Shown piece by piece: positions 23,256 through 31,480 of a stretch of DNA of 43,367 nucleotides; within the stretch, counting starts at the first letter, position 1; every line of letters starts with the position of its first letter. The stretch covers positions 1-43,367 of the forward strand of contig CAIWRU010000207.1 of the NCBI GenBank assembly GCA_903915155.1. Reading direction: 5' to 3'. The notes under the pieces are model-generated. The model saw only the letters and a program-made list of their open reading frames with translations, did no database searches and was not told where the DNA came from. The stretch is from an uncultured Mucilaginibacter sp. (lineage in GTDB: Bacteria; Bacteroidota; Bacteroidia; Sphingobacteriales; Sphingobacteriaceae). The position numbers were made by a program, and so were the translations under genes.

Positions 23256-24290
23256 ATGAATATCGCCCTTCACCATTTTCGCCTGATAGATACCATTTCA
23301 AAAGACGGAACACTTACCAAAGCCGCTGCTACACTGCATCTTACACAATCGGCCCTTAGTCACCAGTTAAAAGAGTTGGAACGCGAGTTAGGAATAGATG
23401 TATTCAACCGGAATGGCAAAAAGTTACATTTATCTGAACAAGGCTACCGTTTTTTGCGCAGCGCCGAAAAAATATTGGCCGAAATGAAGTCGCTTGAAGA
23501 GGATATTAACAACTACAAGCACGGCAAAACCGGCAAATTAAGCATCAGTATGCAGTGCTATACGGCTTATCACTGGCTGCCGGGCATAATAAAATACTAC
23601 AAATCGCGCTGGCCCGATATCAACATACAGATACTATCCGACGCCACCCGCCGCCCGTTAGAATATTTAATGAACGGCGATTTGGATATAGGTATCATCC
23701 GCACGCAAATGGTAAACACCAAAATACGCTACGAACCTATTTTTAATGACCACCTGTGCGCTATCATCAGTAAAGATCATCCGCTGTCGAAAAAAGAGGT
23801 TATTGACATCTCTGATTTCCAGGACCAGGAGCTGATATTACCGCTCTACGACCCCTCATACCAGGATACGCCGATGATTGAAGCATTAATACAGGCACAA
23901 CAGGTAAAACCCAAAACCCTGCACCGCATACATTATACCGATGCCACCATTGAAATGGTGAACGCCAATTTAGGGATAAGCGTTATGGCCGACTGGATAG
24001 TTGAGCCTTACCTGAAAAACAAGAACATCGTGGCTATACCCATGCACCACAGTGTCGCCAGCCGTTCATGGTTCGCGGCTACCTGCAAGCAAACCCCGGC
24101 CATTCAAAACTTTTTGGAGTGCCTGAAAATGTATTTCTCCGGCGCAGATATGAGTATTGATTCAGAAGAAATGAAAACTGTAATACAAGAGCATGAAGTT
24201 AGGAAACAGCCAATAGTTCACCCCGCCATGATATTTACCAAACCATTAGGCGTTAACCAGGCCGCGGATTTTAAGAATTACCAGTATTAG
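23256..24290 (+). CDS. LysR-type transcriptional regulator
   Basis: The N-terminal winged helix-turn-helix is clear (residues 1-62: TKAAATLHLTQSALSHQLKE, then LERELGIDVFNRNGKKLHLS), followed by a linker helix and a periplasmic-binding-protein-like effector domain from about residue 90 (KLSISMQCYTAYHWLPGI). MetR-like residues are visible in the N-terminal part, but the effector is unknown. At 344 residues it has about 40 more residues than usual at the C-terminus. It is divergent from the TolC-RND-MFP operon, the standard arrangement for a local regulator, so it probably controls that pump. The next gene begins 4 nt after its stop codon. Confidence 0.9.
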   Translation: MNIALHHFRLIDTISKDGTLTKAAATLHLTQSALSHQLKELERELGIDVFNRNGKKLHLSEQGYRFLRSAEKILAEMKSLEEDINNYKHGKTGKLSISMQCYTAYHWLPGIIKYYKSRWPDINIQILSDATRRPLEYLMNGDLDIGIIRTQMVNTKIRYEPIFNDHLCAIISKDHPLSKKEVIDISDFQDQELILPLYDPSYQDTPMIEALIQAQQVKPKTLHRIHYTDATIEMVNANLGISVMADWIVEPYLKNKNIVAIPMHHSVASRSWFAATCKQTPAIQNFLECLKMYFSGADMSIDSEEMKTVIQEHEVRKQPIVHPAMIFTKPLGVNQAADFKNYQY

Positions 24291-24294
24291 AGTT

Positions 24295-24606
24295 ATGACT
24301 CTAAAAGTTAGTTATGATGACGTTGAAGAGAGGGGAACAGATTCGGGAGGTGGAATTATTTACTACTACAAAGGTCAACCATTGACAGGAGTTATTCAAG
24401 AATTTATTAATGGTGTATTAGTTGGAGAATCAGAATTTACTGATGGGCATATGGGTGGATTTCAAAGACTTTATTCCCGATCAGGACAAATTGAAGAAGA
24501 ATTTTCCATATGGTTTAATAAACTTGAGGGTATTTACACTGTATGGGATGAACACGGAAATATAACCGGACAGAGTTATTGGAAAAATGGAGAACAGATT
24601 TCTTAA
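24295..24606 (+). CDS. YwqK/MORN-like repeat protein
   Basis: The 103-residue protein contains two or three short beta-hairpin repeats with the pattern G-x-x-x-x-Y/W-x-x-x-G (for example GGIIYYYKGQPLTGVIQEF, GGFQRLYSRSGQIEEEF and NITGQSYWKNGEQ), as in YwqK-family and MORN-type proteins. YwqK of Bacillus is annotated as an antitoxin component of a YeeF-type polymorphic toxin, but no such toxin is adjacent here. There is no signal peptide. It begins 4 nt after the LysR stop codon and is more AT-rich than that gene. Function unknown. Confidence 0.6.
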   Translation: MTLKVSYDDVEERGTDSGGGIIYYYKGQPLTGVIQEFINGVLVGESEFTDGHMGGFQRLYSRSGQIEEEFSIWFNKLEGIYTVWDEHGNITGQSYWKNGEQIS

Positions 24607-24619
24607 TGTCTTTTGAAAC

Positions 24620-25846
24620 ATGAAGAAAAAATGTTTTATTTTATCATTCTTGCTGTTGAGTAACTACATTTTTGCCCAACAACCTTCTCACCCATTTCCC
24701 CAACACGTAAAATATTCCGCAGGCACTATCAAGCCTAACCACATCACCCAACTACAATTAGACAAAGCCGCCGAAAACTTTTACACCCAATGGAAAGCCC
24801 GCTTTATAAAAACTACTCCGGGCAAAGCAGAAGACTATATCTGGTTTGAGGGAAAAGACGGTAAACAATGCGTATCAGAGGGCCAGGGTTACGGCATGGT
24901 GATAGTAGCGCTAATGGCCGGATATGATCCATCAGCAAAAAACATCTATGATAACTTATACCGCTACTATAAAGCACACCCCAGTAACCGTGGCACCCAT
25001 TTAATGGACTGGGCACAGAATGTAAATGACAAGGATATGGATAAAACATCGGCCACGGATGGGGATATGGATATTGCTTACTCCCTGTTATTAGCCGATA
25101 AACAATGGAGCAGCGCAGGCGCTATTAACTACTTGCAACAAGCGAAAAGCATGATCGCCGATATTATGCAGTACGAGATCAATCATCAAACGTGGTCAGT
25201 TTTAATAAGCAATGGCATCGAGGATGAAAGCAAAGATTATACCGATACCCGCTCATCGGATTTTATGCCTGCTAACTTCAAGGCATTTGCCTTAGCCACG
25301 CATGATAGTCGATGGAACAAGGTTATTGATAAAGGCTACCAGCTATTCCATTTAATGCAGGATGAATATAGCCCCGATGCCGGGCTGGTGCCCGACTTCA
25401 TTGTACACATCAACAAAAAGCCACAACCCGCGCACCCGCATTATTTGGAATCGGCGTATGACGGCTATTATAACTACAATGCCTGCCGCGTACCGTGGCG
25501 CATAGCAACCGATTATTTATTAACCGGTGATGTGCGATCAAAAGCATTTGTGCAGAGAATAAACCATTGGATACGGGAAACCACCGATAACAATACTTAT
25601 AACCTATCCGCAGGTTATACCTTGGCGGGTAATGATATTAAAGGAAGATATTTTGAGGCACTGAGTTTTATTACGCCTTTTGCCGTATCGGCTATGGTTG
25701 ACAAAAACAACCAGCAATGGTTGAACCACGTGTGGGGCTATAGCATGCAGTTTAAAATGAAGGACTTTGATTATTACGACAATACCATCAAGTTGCTGAA
25801 TATGATTATCATATCGGGGAATTATTGGTCGCCGGAAAAGCTTTAA
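24620..25846 (+). CDS. Glycoside hydrolase family 8 enzyme (endoglucanase/xylanase/chitosanase type)
   Basis: The 408-residue protein has a signal peptide (MKKKCFILSFLLLSNYIFA) and the GH8 (alpha/alpha)6 fold. The catalytic acid is E87 in SEGQGYGM, and the family signature ATDGDMDIAYSLLLADKQW at about residues 145-163 carries the key aspartates. GH8 members cut beta-1,4 links in cellulose, xylan, lichenan or chitosan with inversion; the substrate cannot be told from sequence alone. There is no carbohydrate-binding module or cellulose synthase (bcs) gene beside it, so it need not be a BcsZ-type biosynthetic enzyme. It begins 13 nt after the YwqK-like gene. Confidence 0.92.
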   Translation: MKKKCFILSFLLLSNYIFAQQPSHPFPQHVKYSAGTIKPNHITQLQLDKAAENFYTQWKARFIKTTPGKAEDYIWFEGKDGKQCVSEGQGYGMVIVALMAGYDPSAKNIYDNLYRYYKAHPSNRGTHLMDWAQNVNDKDMDKTSATDGDMDIAYSLLLADKQWSSAGAINYLQQAKSMIADIMQYEINHQTWSVLISNGIEDESKDYTDTRSSDFMPANFKAFALATHDSRWNKVIDKGYQLFHLMQDEYSPDAGLVPDFIVHINKKPQPAHPHYLESAYDGYYNYNACRVPWRIATDYLLTGDVRSKAFVQRINHWIRETTDNNTYNLSAGYTLAGNDIKGRYFEALSFITPFAVSAMVDKNNQQWLNHVWGYSMQFKMKDFDYYDNTIKLLNMIIISGNYWSPEKL

Positions 25847-25858
25847 AATAATTTTTAT

Positions 25859-25866
25859 TATATTTG
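25859..25866 (+). promoter_or_regulatory. -7 box TATATTTG for the PemK-type toxin-antitoxin pair
   Basis: TATATTTG lies 6 nt before the ATG at 25873, predicting a leaderless mRNA for the antitoxin. Confidence 0.6.
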
Positions 25867-25872
25867 AGTATC

Positions 25873-26097
25873 ATGACTAGGGAAGCGATCATACAAAAAA
25901 CTTTAAAAACACTTAGTGTTTTACCTGATGAAAAGGCAGAAGAAGTAGCTGATTTTGCTGATTACATAATGAAAAAATACGAGAATGACCTGTTACAGAA
26001 AGGCATTCAAATTATTGTTGAACACAGCGATGCTTTTTCCTTTTTGAATGACGAGGAAGATCTTTATTCGGTTGAGGACACCAAAGAAAAGCACTAA
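25873..26097 (+). CDS. Antitoxin of a MazF/PemK-type toxin-antitoxin pair
   Basis: The 74-residue protein is mostly helical with an acidic C-terminal tail (NDEEDLYSVEDTKEK), the usual form for an antitoxin whose tail covers the toxin. The segment LPDEKAEEVADFADYIMKKY resembles the DUF2281/VapB-like antitoxins. The stop codon overlaps the toxin ATG as TAATG. The ATG at 25873 is preferred over the TTG at 25864, which is part of the -7 box. DNA binding and autoregulation are inferred from the family. Confidence 0.78.
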   Translation: MTREAIIQKTLKTLSVLPDEKAEEVADFADYIMKKYENDLLQKGIQIIVEHSDAFSFLNDEEDLYSVEDTKEKH

Positions 26098-26417
26098 TGT
26101 CTAAAGGTGATATAGTACTCATTCCATTTCCTTTTACCAATTTATCGGGAACTAAACTACGTCCTGCATTAATATTGATTGAAAACACGCTTGATATAAC
26201 TGTTTCTTTCATAACAACACAGCTACAATGGCTGGAACCTACTGATATTGTTTTGCAACCTCAAGCAAAAAATGGCATTAAAAAACCATCACTTGTAAGG
26301 TTAAGCAAAATAGCAACTATTGACAACAACTTAATTGTTGGTACAATAGGAAGTATAAATCACACTCAGTTGGCCGAAGTAAATCTTAATTTAAAAATAC
26401 TCTTTCAAATACCCTGA
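26097..26417 (+). CDS. MazF/PemK-family mRNA-cleaving toxin
   Basis: The 106-residue protein begins with the diagnostic PemK strand pattern SKGDIVLIPFPFTNLSGTK, followed by RPALIL, and has the later LVRLSKIATID segment that contains the usual second active-site strand. Family members are ribosome-independent endoribonucleases that cut mRNA at short sequences. The equivalents of the catalytic residues are R in KLRPAL and T/S in VSFITTQ. It overlaps its antitoxin by one base and its 3' end overlaps the convergent amine oxidase gene by 13 bp. Confidence 0.87.
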   Translation: MSKGDIVLIPFPFTNLSGTKLRPALILIENTLDITVSFITTQLQWLEPTDIVLQPQAKNGIKKPSLVRLSKIATIDNNLIVGTIGSINHTQLAEVNLNLKILFQIP

Positions 26418-27697
26418 TCCAATATCATCCTCGCAACTGCTTCCCCACTACTCAACGCAGCCTCCACTGTCCCTATTGCCGCACCTTCGTACAAATATTC
26501 GCCTGCAAAAAACAAAGTATTTTCAACAGGTTTGTTCAATATTGCCTTTGCCCGGTGCGAGGGCACGGTATCATAACTATACGAACCCAAAGTAAATGGA
26601 TCAGTCGTCCAGTTAACTACATTCCATGCTGTTAATTTGGCCTTCAGTTCATCCACACCCAACTTAAAAATATGACTAAGCGAAATAAGCGCGATTTGCA
26701 ATAGCTCTTCATTAGTCATATCCTTTTTATCCGCAGCAGGCGGCCCGCCAAGCCAGCCGGTAAGTAGAGGCGAATGATTAGGAGCCTGTGTCCACCAGGT
26801 TGGTATCTCCTCATCCGAAAAAAGGAAGGCCATACCTTTTAAATTATCATCATACTGCTCCCAAAACGGCGCATCAAACTCCAATAATATTTTTATGATA
26901 GCACCAAACCCAATATCATTTATCGCCCGGCTTTGCTCCTGTATGGCAGGGTGAAAAGTCACTGCGGCCCTTTCCTTTTTATCAGCTTGTAAAACACCCA
27001 ACGGCAACGCAATAACCAATTTTTCGGCACTGTATAAAATGCCGTTACCTGTTATAACTTTTACATCTCCCGCCTTCCAGTCTATCTGCTTTACTATTGA
27101 ATTAAGATGAATTTTGCCGCCACCAGATTGAACCTTATCGGCCAGGTAATCTATCATCGTACAATAACCGGTATCAACCCGGTGCTGCGCGCCATCGTCC
27201 TCATTTTCCCATTCCTTTCTCAGGGAAAAGCAGCTTGCCCGGCGCTGGTCGGCCGTATCATAACCAGATACAAACCTGATCACCGAATCCCTTAACGCTT
27301 TATATTTGTCCTCATGAAAATACTGCTGCAAAAAATCGTACAAGGTAGTATCCTCTTTAAGCTCATCAAGTTTTTTTATCAGCACGTCCCAGCCTTGAAT
27401 AAAATGTTCATCCTTTGTAAACCGGCTATCTTTATAGTGTACCATTGCACCGCCCGCAGGGCCATAAGCAATTGCAGCCTCCTTTAATAAATTCAAGGTA
27501 ACAGGCAAATCACCATGGACGAATTCCGCCCCTAATTCCACAATGTTGTCGCGCCTGCTATTTTCAATAGTGTGTATACGCCCGCCAATACGGTCACGGG
27601 CTTCCAATACAATTACATTTTTATATTTAGTTGAGAGCTTAAAGGCAGCCATTAACCCCGCTGCACCTGCACCGATTATGAGTATATCTGTTTTCAC
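26405..27697 (-). CDS. FAD-dependent flavin amine oxidase
   Basis: The 430-residue protein starts with an FAD dinucleotide-binding motif (IIGAGAAGLMAAFKL, GxGxxG at residues 9-14), then the E-A-R-D-R-I-G-G-R motif typical of monoamine oxidases, and ends with the second FAD-binding segment FFAGEYLYEGAAIGTVEAAL. It probably oxidises a primary or polyamine with oxygen as acceptor; the substrate is unknown. There is no signal peptide, so it is cytosolic. Its end overlaps the PemK-type toxin end by 13 bp. Confidence 0.9.
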   Translation of the reverse strand: MKTDILIIGAGAAGLMAAFKLSTKYKNVIVLEARDRIGGRIHTIENSRRDNIVELGAEFVHGDLPVTLNLLKEAAIAYGPAGGAMVHYKDSRFTKDEHFIQGWDVLIKKLDELKEDTTLYDFLQQYFHEDKYKALRDSVIRFVSGYDTADQRRASCFSLRKEWENEDDGAQHRVDTGYCTMIDYLADKVQSGGGKIHLNSIVKQIDWKAGDVKVITGNGILYSAEKLVIALPLGVLQADKKERAAVTFHPAIQEQSRAINDIGFGAIIKILLEFDAPFWEQYDDNLKGMAFLFSDEEIPTWWTQAPNHSPLLTGWLGGPPAADKKDMTNEELLQIALISLSHIFKLGVDELKAKLTAWNVVNWTTDPFTLGSYSYDTVPSHRAKAILNKPVENTLFFAGEYLYEGAAIGTVEAALSSGEAVARMILDQGI

Positions 27698-27816
27698 CGT
27701 AACAAAATAACAGTTTTACCTGCATCATAGTTATAAAATAGCTCAATTTTAACCATTGGGCAATATAATAGCCTATTGCTCAAATCTGTACCATCAAATA
27801 TTTATATTCCAAACAT

Positions 27817-27824
27817 TATATTTG
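27817..27824 (+). promoter_or_regulatory. -7 box TATATTTG for the M1 peptidase
   Basis: TATATTTG lies 27 nt before the ATG at 27852. It falls inside the longer open frame starting at 27756, which argues for the later start. Confidence 0.6.
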
Positions 27825-27851
27825 CCGGCTCGTATAAGCGTTACTTTTAAT

Positions 27852-29732
27852 ATGCATCTGAAAAAAACATTCACGGCAATAGCAGTGGTTTTTGCCATAC
27901 ATAGCTTTGGGCAAACGGCTTTACCTATACCCGTAAACCTACAGCAAACCTATGTTAATGGAACCCGCTCCACAAATGGTGCACCGGGTAAAAATTACTG
28001 GCAAAACAAGGCCGACTATACCATCAAAGTAAATTTCAATCCAAAAAGCCGCGTATTAAATGGCGTTGTTGATATTGATTATACCAACAACAGCCCCGAC
28101 ACACTTGGACAGGTTTATTTTAAACTATATCCTAACTTATATATGAAGGGCGCTATCCGCAATATGAAGGTAAGCCCTGCCGACGAAACCAATGGTGTAC
28201 AGATACAAAAGCTAAGCATTGATCAGCAAGTTCAACCCGCAAAAAAATGGAGTATTGATGGCACGAACATGGTGCTTACCATACCAACATTATCGTCCAA
28301 ACAAAAAATACACTTTACCATCAGCTATTCTTATATCCTTAATAAAACATCACACATACGTACCGGCCAGGTTGATTCGGGCGCATTTTTTATTGCCTAT
28401 TTCTTCCCGCGCGTAGCTGTTTATGACGATATTGATGGCTGGAACCAGCATCCCTACCTCGGTACCGAAGAGTTTTATAACGATTTCTGCCATTTTAATG
28501 CCGAGATAACCGTGCCAGGCAATTACGAGGTTTGGGCAACAGGTAATTTGAAAAATGCAGATGAAGTTTATCAACCTAAAATAGTAGACCGCATAGCAGC
28601 CGCAGAGCAGAGCGACGAAGTAACCGACATAATAACCGCTGCCGACCAAAAATCAAATGCTGTAACCACCAAAGGTGCCACGCATACCTGGAAGATTGAG
28701 GCCGATAGTGTTACCGACCTTGCCGTAGCCATCAGCAACCATTATGCATGGCAAGCAAGCAGCCTGATAGTTGACCCCATAACCAAAAGGCGCACAAGGG
28801 TTGATGCGGTGTACAACACTTCACATAATACCTATTTGCCGGTAATAAACTATGCCCGCAAAACGGTTGAAACCATGAGCTACCAGTTCCCTAAATGGCC
28901 ATATCCCTACCCGCATGAAACTATATTCGACGGGCTTGACCAAATGGAATACCCAATGATGGTTAATGATAACCCCCTTGATAATGTAGAGCAGGATATT
29001 GAACTAACCGATCACGAGATATTCCATACAATGTTCCCCTTTTATATGGGCACTAACGAAACAAAGTATGGCTGGATGGATGAAGGGTGGGCTACTATAG
29101 CCGAATGGTTGATAAGCCCTGTGATCAGGCCGGGTCTTGTCGACGAATACGGGATGGACGGCTATGAAGCAAGCGCAGGCACCGAAGAAGATCTGCCTAT
29201 AATTACACTTACACCGGGGTTGACCGGCGCATCGATATTTACCGACAGTTACCCTAAACCAGCCATGGGTTATTTGTATGTGAAAGATATGCTGGGTGAT
29301 TCATTATTTACCAAAGCGCTGCATTACTATATTGCGCAGTGGCACGGCAAACACCCTATGCCTTATGACTTTTTTAATTGCATGAACACCGGATCGGGTG
29401 TTGATATGAACTGGTTTTGGAAAGCATGGTTTTTTGATAACGGCGTACCCGATCTTGCCATAAGCAACGTAGCAAAACAACAAAACGAATACATAGTAAC
29501 CATCACCAGCAAAGGCACCAAGCCCGTACCTGTCGATCTGAACCTGTTTTATTCCGATGGCAGTTCACGCGTCATTCATAAGAGCGTAGCCTGCTGGCAA
29601 AACGGCAATAGGACGTACATAATCAATTTCGCCGACGATAAACCCATTTTCAAACTTGTTTTAGGTTCGGTACACACTCCTGATGTGAATAAGGCTGATA
29701 ATGTGTACATAATAAGGCCGGGCGGTTCGTGA
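27852..29732 (+). CDS. Exported M1-family (gluzincin) metallopeptidase
   Basis: The 626-residue protein has a signal peptide (MHLKKTFTAIAVVFAIHSFG). The N-terminal half is the beta-sandwich of M1 aminopeptidases. The zinc site is HEIFH (H388, E389, H392) with the third ligand E411 in DEGWATIAEW, 18 residues after the second histidine as usual. LDQMEYPMM stands where classical M1 enzymes have GxMEN, a variation common in Bacteroidota members. It should remove N-terminal residues from peptides in the periplasm; specificity is unknown. The start at 27852 is supported by the promoter box and the signal peptide. Confidence 0.9.
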   Translation: MHLKKTFTAIAVVFAIHSFGQTALPIPVNLQQTYVNGTRSTNGAPGKNYWQNKADYTIKVNFNPKSRVLNGVVDIDYTNNSPDTLGQVYFKLYPNLYMKGAIRNMKVSPADETNGVQIQKLSIDQQVQPAKKWSIDGTNMVLTIPTLSSKQKIHFTISYSYILNKTSHIRTGQVDSGAFFIAYFFPRVAVYDDIDGWNQHPYLGTEEFYNDFCHFNAEITVPGNYEVWATGNLKNADEVYQPKIVDRIAAAEQSDEVTDIITAADQKSNAVTTKGATHTWKIEADSVTDLAVAISNHYAWQASSLIVDPITKRRTRVDAVYNTSHNTYLPVINYARKTVETMSYQFPKWPYPYPHETIFDGLDQMEYPMMVNDNPLDNVEQDIELTDHEIFHTMFPFYMGTNETKYGWMDEGWATIAEWLISPVIRPGLVDEYGMDGYEASAGTEEDLPIITLTPGLTGASIFTDSYPKPAMGYLYVKDMLGDSLFTKALHYYIAQWHGKHPMPYDFFNCMNTGSGVDMNWFWKAWFFDNGVPDLAISNVAKQQNEYIVTITSKGTKPVPVDLNLFYSDGSSRVIHKSVACWQNGNRTYIINFADDKPIFKLVLGSVHTPDVNKADNVYIIRPGGS

Positions 29733-29741
29733 AAAATTATT

Positions 29742-29824
29742 AATAGCGAATAACGAACACCGAAGTATTTATTAATATCCTGTTTACTTCATAATTCAAT
29801 ATTCGATATTCAGTGTTCGATATT
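29742..29824. repeat. Gene-less inverted-repeat pair of the 41-bp family
   Basis: The right arm (29784-29824) matches the 41-bp repeat at 14703-14743 at about 35 of 41 positions; the left arm (29742-29767) is a shorter inverted partner (AGCGAATAACGAACACCGAAGTA). Only 16 bp separate them, so this looks like an empty or collapsed version of the unit that holds a gene at 14225-14743. Confidence 0.75.
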
Positions 29825-29861
29825 AAAATAGACTTGGCGTAATATTTGCCAATTCTATTCC

Positions 29862-30593
29862 ATGCCTGAAGGCCCCATCATCATCATTTTAAAACAAGAA
29901 TTACAGCAATTTAAACATAAGGAAGTAATTGCCGCGAACGGCTATACCCCAAACCTTGACCCGGATATACTGGTAGGCCAAAAGCTAACCGACATTAAAA
30001 GTTGGGGCAAACACCTGCTGCTTTGCTTTCCTAAGTTTACCGTTAGGGTGCATTTAATGCTGTTTGGTTCATGGCGGATTAATAGTCGAGGTAAAAACAA
30101 TGCCTCACTTGGCCTGGAATTCCCGAACGGCGAGGTTAATTTTTATATCAGTTCCATTAAGCTAATAACACAGCCCTTAGATGAAGTTTACGATTGGCAG
30201 GCCGATGTTATGGGCGATAAATGGGATGCTGAAAATGCTATTGAAAAACTACTGGCAAAACCCAAAGCATTTATTGGTGATGCATTATTAGATCAAAAAA
30301 TATTTTCGGGTGTAGGTAATATCATACGTAATGAGGCCATGTTCAGGGCGCGCGTACATCCGCAGAACCTAGTTGGCAACATCCCTGTCAAAAAACTGCA
30401 TGAAATTATTAATGAAACTGTTAAGTACAGCTTTGATTTTTTAAAATGGAAACAAGCGGGAACATTGAGCAAACATTTTGAAGCCTACGAGCAGGAAACC
30501 TGCCCGCGCGATCATATCCCATTCCACAAAGCCGATTTAGGCAAAACCAAAAGGCATACGTATTATTGTGATGTATGCGAAGTGTTGTATTAG
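29862..30593 (+). CDS. Fpg/Nei-family DNA glycosylase-like protein
   Basis: The 243-residue protein starts with MPEGP, where the N-terminal proline and glutamate are the catalytic residues of Fpg/Nei enzymes. A lysine in KSWGKHLLL, the helix-two-turn-helix DQKIFSGVGNIIRNEAMFRA, and a C-terminal zinc-finger-like hairpin (TKRHTYYCDVC) follow the family order. These enzymes excise oxidised bases and cut the abasic site. The first half of the zinc finger is unusual: CPRDH has a single cysteine followed by histidine instead of CxxC, so zinc binding would be Cys-His-Cys-Cys or absent. The convergent ankyrin gene ends 51 bp away, across a repeat. Confidence 0.87.
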   Translation: MPEGPIIIILKQELQQFKHKEVIAANGYTPNLDPDILVGQKLTDIKSWGKHLLLCFPKFTVRVHLMLFGSWRINSRGKNNASLGLEFPNGEVNFYISSIKLITQPLDEVYDWQADVMGDKWDAENAIEKLLAKPKAFIGDALLDQKIFSGVGNIIRNEAMFRARVHPQNLVGNIPVKKLHEIINETVKYSFDFLKWKQAGTLSKHFEAYEQETCPRDHIPFHKADLGKTKRHTYYCDVCEVLY

Positions 30594-30613
30594 TTTAGAA
30601 TAGTGAAGATTAA

Positions 30614-30644
30614 AATTCGAAATTGAACATTCGAAATCCGAAAT
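30614..30644. repeat. 31-bp dispersed repeat (AATTCGAAATTGAA family), copy 1
   Basis: Differs from 34954-34984 at one of 31 positions. Both copies lie in convergent intergenic gaps; this one reaches the first base of the ankyrin gene's stop codon. Confidence 0.85.
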
Positions 30645-31300
30645 CAACTTAGCGCCTCAGCTATCTGCACAAAACCTTTTTCACGTGCCAGGTCAGCAGG
30701 CAGCTTGCCGCCTTCCATCCGTACATTAACCAATGCACCGGCTTCGAGCAGTAATATCAGCATATCAATATTACCATTTTGCGCTGCCGAGTGTAATGGC
30801 GTTGCACCGGCCTGTTGTTTAACATTTATATCTGCACCGGCTTCTATTAGTAACGCGGCAATATCAGTAAAATCGCCGGCCACAGCCGAATGTATTGGGT
30901 AAACATGGAACCCGTTATTTGATGGCAGGTTAACATCGGCACCCTTTAACACCAGGTAACGCGCAATCTCATACTGACCAAAATAACAGGCCAGGCCCAG
31001 TGGTGTAAAACCATCTTCCGCGTAATAATTTACGGCTTCGGGGTAGCTGTATACCAGGTAAGCTACCGAATCGAATTTTCCGGCGGCAGCGGCCTCAAAC
31101 AAATTCAACTCCTCAATATGCTTCATTAAAAATGCTGTAACCTCGGGCTTTTTATAGTAGCACGACAGCATTAAAGGCGAAATATGGTGGCTGGTTGGCT
31201 TCTTAGCCAGTTCGGGAAATTCAGCAAGCATAGCATTCAGACCCACCAGGTTCCCTGTGGTTATATAACCTTCAAATTTTTCAAGCAGGTCAGTACTCAT
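30644..31300 (-). CDS. Ankyrin-repeat protein
   Basis: The protein (218 residues from the ATG at 31300) is built of about five ankyrin repeats; clear ones read DGFTPLGLACYFGQYEIARY, then AGATPLHSAAQNGNIDMLIL, each followed by LLEAGA- or LVLKGADVN-type turns. There is no signal peptide or catalytic domain. Ankyrin repeats bind other proteins, and the partner is unknown. An in-frame ATG at 31309 is equally possible; a TTG at 31330 is unlikely. The 150-bp gap to ftsK holds the ftsK promoter. Confidence 0.9.
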   Translation of the reverse strand: MSTDLLEKFEGYITTGNLVGLNAMLAEFPELAKKPTSHHISPLMLSCYYKKPEVTAFLMKHIEELNLFEAAAAGKFDSVAYLVYSYPEAVNYYAEDGFTPLGLACYFGQYEIARYLVLKGADVNLPSNNGFHVYPIHSAVAGDFTDIAALLIEAGADINVKQQAGATPLHSAAQNGNIDMLILLLEAGALVNVRMEGGKLPADLAREKGFVQIAEALS

Positions 31301-31450
31301 TGTTCGCATTTGGCTATCAATTGGAGGCAATGCTTATGTGCACAGCCGGAAATTGATTTTTATACGTAATAATTTTATAAATAGATACCTAAAGTTCAAG
31401 ATACTAAAAAATTAAAAATATCGTGCCAAATAAGTTTAATCTTTTAACTT

Positions 31451-31458
31451 TATATTTG
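31451..31458 (+). promoter_or_regulatory. -7 box TATATTTG for ftsK
   Basis: TATATTTG lies 22 nt before the ATG at 31481. Confidence 0.6.
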
Positions 31459-31480
31459 TAAGCTAACGCTGTTATTTAGG

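Noticed and set aside
24620..25846. Bacterial cellulose synthesis locus containing the GH8 gene (BcsZ)
   Set aside because: No bcsA/bcsB/bcsC genes are nearby; neighbours are a LysR regulator, a YwqK-like protein and a toxin-antitoxin pair.
26405..26417. Frameshift in the PemK-type toxin or the amine oxidase because their ends overlap
   Set aside because: Both frames end with complete family C-termini and proper stop codons; it is a simple 13-bp convergent overlap.
27756..27851. Longer M1 peptidase frame from 27756
   Set aside because: The -7 box at 27817 lies within it, and the signal peptide begins at the ATG at 27852.
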